DNA from: Pseudomonas sediminis
Lineage (GTDB): Bacteria > Pseudomonadota > Gammaproteobacteria > Pseudomonadales > Pseudomonadaceae
Reading direction: 5' to 3'
DNA length: 64,000 bases
Assembly (NCBI RefSeq): GCF_002741105.1
Contig: NZ_NIQU01000008.1
Location: 177,080-241,079 of the forward strand
In this document: piece by piece, positions 60,221 to 64,000 of the stretch
Position numbering within the stretch: the first letter of the stretch is position 1
Layout of the letters: the number at the start of each line of letters is the position of its first letter
The notes under the pieces: generated by a model
Told to the model about the DNA's origin: nothing
The model's input: only the letters and a program-made list of their open reading frames with translations
The model's database searches: none
Position numbers and translations under genes: made by a program

Positions 60221-60960
60221 GCCTGAGCCAGCTCCTCACGCAGGCGCACCAGGCGCTCGTCACGACGCAATTTCGGGCAGGTGCTGCACAGCTCGCCGTC
60301 GCAGCGGCGAAAATGCTGGCAGCAGGCCTTACGCTCCAGGGTCAGGCAGTCACGTCCATCCTCCAGGCGCACTTCCAGCAGCTCACTACCACCGCGCAGC
60401 CCCAATGCCTCCAGCCAGCGCGCCGACAACCCTCGCAGTTGCTGGTTGTCCAGGTTCAGTTGACGCTGCACCAGCAGCAACGCGGCCAGCACAAAGTCGG
60501 CTGCCAGCCGCTGAGCCAGCTTGCCGTGGATGCTCTGCACCTGACAGAACTCGACATGCTGGCGGCGCAGCAGGTCGGCTAGTTGGCTGCCAGCAAGGTT
60601 GATCAGCTCGTCTTCTGCAGCCCGTTGCGGGCAGTGATCGGGAAGACAGAAGCCCAACACCACACCACTTTGAACATCCTGCCCAAGCGTCGACAGACAG
60701 GGCATACGCTGCGCCAGATGCACGCCGAGCAAGGTCAGGTAGATGGGTTGCCAGACCAGGTAGGTCCAGCTGCGCACCGTCCAGTAATGCGGCCCGGCTT
60801 CGGGGTGAGCCTGGCGCCAGTGCTGATAAAGCGTAGCGATACGCTGTGCGTTGCCATCGCTGCCGCAAACCAGCAGATCAGCCTCGGCATCACCGATACG
60901 GCCCTGCAGCCCAGGCAGACTGCGGGAGATCACGTCGAGCAAGTGGTGAAGGTCGTGCAT
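60214..60960 (-). CDS. FhuF-like siderophore-iron reductase
   Basis: A 248-residue protein with the C-terminal [2Fe-2S] signature CC-x10-C-x2-C (C213, C214, C225, C228), characteristic of FhuF. It has no membrane segment and would reduce Fe(III)-siderophore in the cytoplasm to release iron. It is the first gene of the uptake operon, overlapping the ATPase gene, and a Fur-box-like sequence lies 62-80 bp upstream. Overall sequence apart from the Cys motif is divergent. Confidence 0.82.
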   Translation of the reverse strand: MHDLHHLLDVISRSLPGLQGRIGDAEADLLVCGSDGNAQRIATLYQHWRQAHPEAGPHYWTVRSWTYLVWQPIYLTLLGVHLAQRMPCLSTLGQDVQSGVVLGFCLPDHCPQRAAEDELINLAGSQLADLLRRQHVEFCQVQSIHGKLAQRLAADFVLAALLLVQRQLNLDNQQLRGLSARWLEALGLRGGSELLEVRLEDGRDCLTLERKACCQHFRRCDGELCSTCPKLRRDERLVRLREELAQAC

Positions 60961-61021
60961 CGCGGCGAACCCGGATGATGGAAGCAGTGCGAAGGGCGAA
61001 TTTAATCATTGATACGCATCT

Positions 61022-61040
61022 GCATCAAATTATCATTCGC
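61022..61040 (-). promoter_or_regulatory. Candidate Fur box upstream of the siderophore-uptake operon
   Basis: On the minus strand, GCGAATGATAATTTGATGC matches the 19-bp Fur consensus at 11 of 19 positions, including the full central AATGATAAT. It sits 62-80 bp before the FhuF-like start and 11 bp past the MFS stop, indicating the operon has its own iron-repressed promoter. Binding is inferred. Confidence 0.55.
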
Positions 61041-61050
61041 CACTCAAGAC

Positions 61051-62220
61051 TCACGCAGTCTTGGGTTTTCGCACCAGCAACGGGAACAGCGCCGCAGTCA
61101 GCAGCAAGCCGACAGCACCGACCCAGAACGGCATGGCCTGGCCGTAGTGGCTGACCAATAAACCTGCGCCATAGGCCGAACCCATATTGCCCAGGCACTG
61201 GAAGATATTGATCTTGCTGAAATCTACCGCGTAGTGCTCTGGCGAGCTGAGTTCGAACAGCAAGGCATCCAGACGCACGGTGACTTGATACAGCGCCCAA
61301 CCGAACAGCACTCGGCCGAGCAGGATCAGCCACTGATCACCAAACCCCTGAATAAAAGTGGCTGCCGCGCCCAACAGCAGACCGGCAAGAATGCCGTCAC
61401 GGGTGTTGCCTTGCTGGGTAGCGCGGCGCCCCCACCACAGCGCCAACACGGCCACGGCGCCGGGCAGCGCATAGACGAAGCCGGCCGCCATCTCGCTGTT
61501 CCAGTGCGCCACCTGCTGCCAATAGACGGCAAAGAACGGCCGGGTCACGTAACCCACGAAGTAGAACAGCAGCATCACCAGGCACAGGCGGTAGATCGCC
61601 GGCAGGCTGCGCGACTCGTTCTTCACCGGCGCCTCGTCGCTTGCCGGCTGCTCGCCTGGTGCCGGCAGGTAGCCACGCACCAGGTGCATGCAGATGGCCA
61701 TCTGGATGAAGTCGCCAGCAGCCATTACCAGGAACACGTCGCCAATGTTCATGATCTGCAGGATCAGGCCGCCCAGCGCGGCACCGAGAATGGCGCCGAA
61801 GTGCACCACCACCGACAACGTGCCGATGGTCTGGGTGTGGTTGTCCTGCTGCTGCAGGCTCATCACGTAGGGGTACATCAGCAGGTAGCTGCCCTTGAAC
61901 ACCACCATCAGCAGCGACACCACCCAGAACAGCGGCAGCGAGTCGATGAAATAGCAGGCTGCGGTCAGGCTGCCGGCCATCAATTGCGCGCTGATCAGAA
62001 TGCGCACCGGGTGCACGCGCTTGGCCAGGCGCGCCCAAAGCGGGAACACCGACATCACCACCAGACTGACCACCGCCAGATAAAGGCCGACATGCTGCTC
62101 CGGCGGGTTATCGAAACGCTCGGCGAAATACTGCGGGTAAAAAGGAATGATCAGGTTATCGGTGATCACCGCCAGGGCGGTCATCATGATCAGGCAGGTA
62201 CGCAGCGTCATTGGAGGCAT
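61051..62220 (-). CDS. MFS transporter, probably siderophore-related
   Basis: A 389-residue major-facilitator protein with about 12 membrane segments and a cytoplasmic loop near the middle (residues 185-205). It begins MPPMTLRTCLIMMTALAVIT and contains SVFPLWARLAKRVHPVR, the MFS A-like loop. The neighbouring FhuF-FhuBCD genes suggest it exports or imports a siderophore; PvsC-type exporters are similar in size, but the link is by context. Two starts (62220, 62211) are possible, without a strong ribosome site. No Fur box was seen upstream. Confidence 0.72.
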   Translation of the reverse strand: MPPMTLRTCLIMMTALAVITDNLIIPFYPQYFAERFDNPPEQHVGLYLAVVSLVVMSVFPLWARLAKRVHPVRILISAQLMAGSLTAACYFIDSLPLFWVVSLLMVVFKGSYLLMYPYVMSLQQQDNHTQTIGTLSVVVHFGAILGAALGGLILQIMNIGDVFLVMAAGDFIQMAICMHLVRGYLPAPGEQPASDEAPVKNESRSLPAIYRLCLVMLLFYFVGYVTRPFFAVYWQQVAHWNSEMAAGFVYALPGAVAVLALWWGRRATQQGNTRDGILAGLLLGAAATFIQGFGDQWLILLGRVLFGWALYQVTVRLDALLFELSSPEHYAVDFSKINIFQCLGNMGSAYGAGLLVSHYGQAMPFWVGAVGLLLTAALFPLLVRKPKTA

Positions 62221-62354
62221 TCGGGCAAGGCGGCAGGGGCGCGCATGATGCCACTTCCAGACCAGCTAATGCCAATACAGACGAGAATCAGAAAGGCTAG
62301 CAACTGGCATGGCGTGCAGCGACTTCAGGCCTGTTAGTGATAAGCTCGCGCACC

Positions 62355-63152
62355 ATGAAAACGCCAAACTTCCGCCCCGTAGTGCTCTGCATGTCCGGTC
62401 ACGACCCCAGTGGTGGTGCCGGCCTGCAGGCTGATATCGAAGCCCTGCTGGCTCAAGGCTGCCACGCCGCCCCGACGGTGACCGCCCTGACCGTGCAGGA
62501 TACCGTCAACGTCTCCGACTTCCGCGTGCTCGACCGCGACTGGGTACTGGCCCAGGCCCGCGCAGTGATCGCCGACATGCCGGTGGCCGCCGTCAAGCTG
62601 GGCATGCTCGGCTCGGTAGAGATGGTAGAGAATGTGCTCGAAGTGATGAGCCAGCTGCCTGGCGTACCGCTGGTCTGCGACCCGGTGCTGCGCGCCGGCG
62701 GCGGCGGTTCGCTGGGCAAGGATGACGTCGGCTATGCCATGCGCGAACGCCTGTTCGCCGTGTCCACCATCGCCACGCCGAACCTGCCGGAAGCGCGCAT
62801 CCTCGCCGAACTGCCGGAAGGCAGCGCCGACGAGTGCGCCGAGAAACTGCTGCCCTTCATCGAGCACCTGCTGATCACCGGCGGCCACGGCGACGAAGCC
62901 GAAGTGCACAACCGCCTGTACAGCCGCGATGGAAGTCGCCACACCTTTACCTGCGCACGCCTGCCCGGCAGCTACCACGGCTCCGGCTGCACCCTGGCCA
63001 GCACCCTGGCCGGTCGCCTGGCGCTGGGTGAAGAACTGGTCAGCGCGGTGAAAAGCGCCCTCGATTACACCTGGTGCACCCTGCGTGACGCCGAGCAACC
63101 CGGCCACGGCCAGTATGTGCCACGCCGCCTGCCACTGGATTACGGCCAATGA
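62355..63152 (+). CDS. thiD: Hydroxymethylpyrimidine/phosphomethylpyrimidine kinase
   Basis: A 265-residue ribokinase-fold kinase of thiamine biosynthesis, making HMP-PP from HMP. Marks are CMSGHDPSGGAGLQAD (ATP/substrate region), VKLGMLGS, VCDPVLRAGGGGS, and the anion hole GSYHGSGCTLAST. The start at 62355 is an ATG; the frame opens earlier with a GTG, which lacks a better site. It overlaps thiE by 4 bp. Confidence 0.93.
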   Translation: MKTPNFRPVVLCMSGHDPSGGAGLQADIEALLAQGCHAAPTVTALTVQDTVNVSDFRVLDRDWVLAQARAVIADMPVAAVKLGMLGSVEMVENVLEVMSQLPGVPLVCDPVLRAGGGGSLGKDDVGYAMRERLFAVSTIATPNLPEARILAELPEGSADECAEKLLPFIEHLLITGGHGDEAEVHNRLYSRDGSRHTFTCARLPGSYHGSGCTLASTLAGRLALGEELVSAVKSALDYTWCTLRDAEQPGHGQYVPRRLPLDYGQ

Positions 63153-63772
63153 GTCTGCGCGGCCTCTACGCCATCACCGATACCCCTCTGCTGGCGGGTG
63201 GCAAGCTGCTGCCCTACGCCGAAGCGGCGCTGGCTGGCGGCGCGCGCTTGCTGCAGTACCGCGACAAATCAGGCGATGCGATACGCCGCTTCGATGAAGC
63301 GCAGGCACTGGCCGAACTCTGCCAACGCCACGGCGCTACGTTGATCATCAACGACGACCTGGAACTGGCTGCGCGCCTGGGCGCCGGCCTGCACCTGGGT
63401 CAGACCGATGGCTCGCTGGCCACCGCCCGCATCCGTCTCGGTACGGATGCAGTCATTGGCGGCACCTGCCATGCCCAGTTGGAGCTAGCCGAGCGCGCCG
63501 TCGCCGAGGGCGCCAGCTATATCGCCTTTGGCCGCTTCTTCAACTCCAACACCAAACCCGGCGCCCCGGCTGCCACCGTGGAGCTGCTGGATCAGGCCCG
63601 CGCGCGCTTTGCCCAGCCCATCGTCGCCATCGGCGGCGTGACCCTGGAAACCGCACCCGGCCTGATCGCCCGTGGCGCCAGCATGGTCGCCGTGATCCAC
63701 GCGCTGTTCGCTGCCGACTCCGCCCTTGAGGTGGAAGACCGCGCCCACGCCTTTGCTGCGCTGTTCGACTGA
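63149..63772 (+). CDS. thiE: Thiamine-phosphate synthase
   Basis: A 207-residue TIM-barrel enzyme joining HMP-PP and thiazole phosphate. Marks are LYAITDTPLL, LLQYRDKSGDAIRR with the conserved Arg/Lys, GATLIINDDLELA (Mg ligand Asp), LHLGQTDGS, and VIGGTCHAQ. ATGA overlap with thiD indicates coupled translation. hemL begins 22 bp downstream. Confidence 0.94.
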   Translation: MSLRGLYAITDTPLLAGGKLLPYAEAALAGGARLLQYRDKSGDAIRRFDEAQALAELCQRHGATLIINDDLELAARLGAGLHLGQTDGSLATARIRLGTDAVIGGTCHAQLELAERAVAEGASYIAFGRFFNSNTKPGAPAATVELLDQARARFAQPIVAIGGVTLETAPGLIARGASMVAVIHALFAADSALEVEDRAHAFAALFD

Positions 63773-63794
63773 TTCGCTTCCAGAGAGACCTGCC

Positions 63795-64000
63795 ATGTCC
63801 CGCTCCGAAATCCTCTTCGCCAACGCCCAGAAACACATCCCCGGCGGCGTCAACTCGCCGGTGCGCGCCTTCCGCAGCGTCGGCGGCACCCCGCTGTTCT
63901 TCAAGCATGCCGAAGGCGCTTACGTCGTGGACGAAGACGACAAGCGCTACGTCGACTATGTCGGTTCCTGGGGCCCGATGATCCTCGGCCACAGCCACCC
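63795..64000 (+). CDS. hemL: Glutamate-1-semialdehyde 2,1-aminomutase, N-terminal part (runs off the right edge)
   Basis: The first 68 codons are present: MSRSEILFANAQKHIPGGVN, then SPVRAFRSVGGTPLFFKHAE and DDKRYVDYVGSWGPMILGHS. This is the well-conserved N-terminus of HemL, which makes 5-aminolevulinate from glutamate-1-semialdehyde for heme synthesis. The catalytic lysine lies beyond the window. Placement after thiDE is the usual Pseudomonas order. The start codon has GAGAGACC upstream. Confidence 0.95.
   Translation, partial: MSRSEILFANAQKHIPGGVNSPVRAFRSVGGTPLFFKHAEGAYVVDEDDKRYVDYVGSWGPMILGHSH

Noticed and set aside
1..64000. CRISPR arrays, tRNA/rRNA genes, insertion sequences or prophage
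   Set aside because: No regularly spaced direct repeats, no recognisable tRNA or rRNA sequence, and no transposase, integrase or phage structural protein were seen while reading both strands; short tRNAs could still be missed without a tool.

Overview
The window is a gene-dense, high-GC chromosomal segment of a Pseudomonas-type gammaproteobacterium. The evidence is codon usage, a TtgR/TtgABC efflux locus, a LadS-type hybrid kinase, and a gene order in the right half (rhlE ... hrpB, fieF, Lrp, DUF2788, globin, rluE, amn, acyl-CoA dehydrogenase, TetR, ladS, then thiD-thiE-hemL) that matches, from memory, the PA3950-PA3977 region of P. aeruginosa PAO1. No tRNA, rRNA, CRISPR array, transposase or prophage gene was recognised. 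Species cannot be fixed from the sequence alone.

Layout. Positions 1-5.7 kb hold a leftward metal-uptake cluster: DUF2946 protein, TonB receptor, two PepSY membrane proteins, and the start of a second TonB receptor. Positions 5.8-8.3 kb hold a LysR regulator divergent from an MDR oxidoreductase, and a small conserved-looking ORF. Positions 8.3-15 kb hold ttgR divergent from ttgABC with a recognisable operator and an intrinsic terminator. Positions 15.0-15.7 kb are an unusual, non-coding, ~690 bp imperfect palindrome. Positions 15.8-18.6 kb hold a TetR regulator with a duplicated operator, an SDR and a secreted hydrolase. Positions 18.7-23.3 kb hold a tightly overlapped four-gene operon (GNAT, SagB-like double nitroreductase, TesB, HAD) divergent from an HDAC-family deacetylase. 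Positions 23.3-31.9 kb hold an aminotransferase, a flavoprotein, a response regulator-CheC/PAS pair, rhlE, an exonuclease, a NYN protein, a YbaK protein, a membrane protein and a VOC protein. Positions 32-39 kb hold periplasmic binding proteins, an SDR, an EEP phosphatase, a TlpA-type oxidoreductase and HrpB. Positions 39-47 kb hold a lipoprotein, fieF, a candidate ncRNA, an Lrp regulator, DUF2788, globin, rluE, an alcohol dehydrogenase, a GNAT, and a MocR regulator divergent from a threonine dehydratase. Positions 47-56.5 kb hold amn, a cobalamin-riboswitch-controlled CbiM-like protein, a thioesterase, an acyl-CoA dehydrogenase, a TetR and ladS. Positions 56.6-62.2 kb hold a Fur-type siderophore uptake cluster (FhuF-like reductase, FhuC, FhuB, binding protein, MFS). 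Positions 62.3-64 kb hold thiD, thiE and the start of hemL.

How parts work together. Metal acquisition recurs three times: TonB/PepSY at the left, the B12-regulated CbiM-like protein, and the FhuBCDF set. Several local regulator-target pairs are visible with operator-like palindromes: LysR/MDR, TtgR/ttgABC, the TetR at 16.4 kb, MocR/threonine dehydratase, and the TetR at 53.9 kb. Dispersed GTAGGGTG-type palindromes sit at gene ends and even supply the stop codons of ttgR and rhlE.

The observations most worth following are the giant nested palindrome, an orphan leftward intrinsic terminator implying an unannotated RNA near 40.6-40.8 kb, the riboswitch with mutually exclusive hairpins feeding an apparently partnerless CbiM, the acetyltransferase/SagB operon facing a deacetylase, and the REC-CheC/PAS pair without a nearby kinase. 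Start sites were chosen by ribosome-binding site, signal peptide and overlap logic. All family assignments were made by reading motifs, without database searches.
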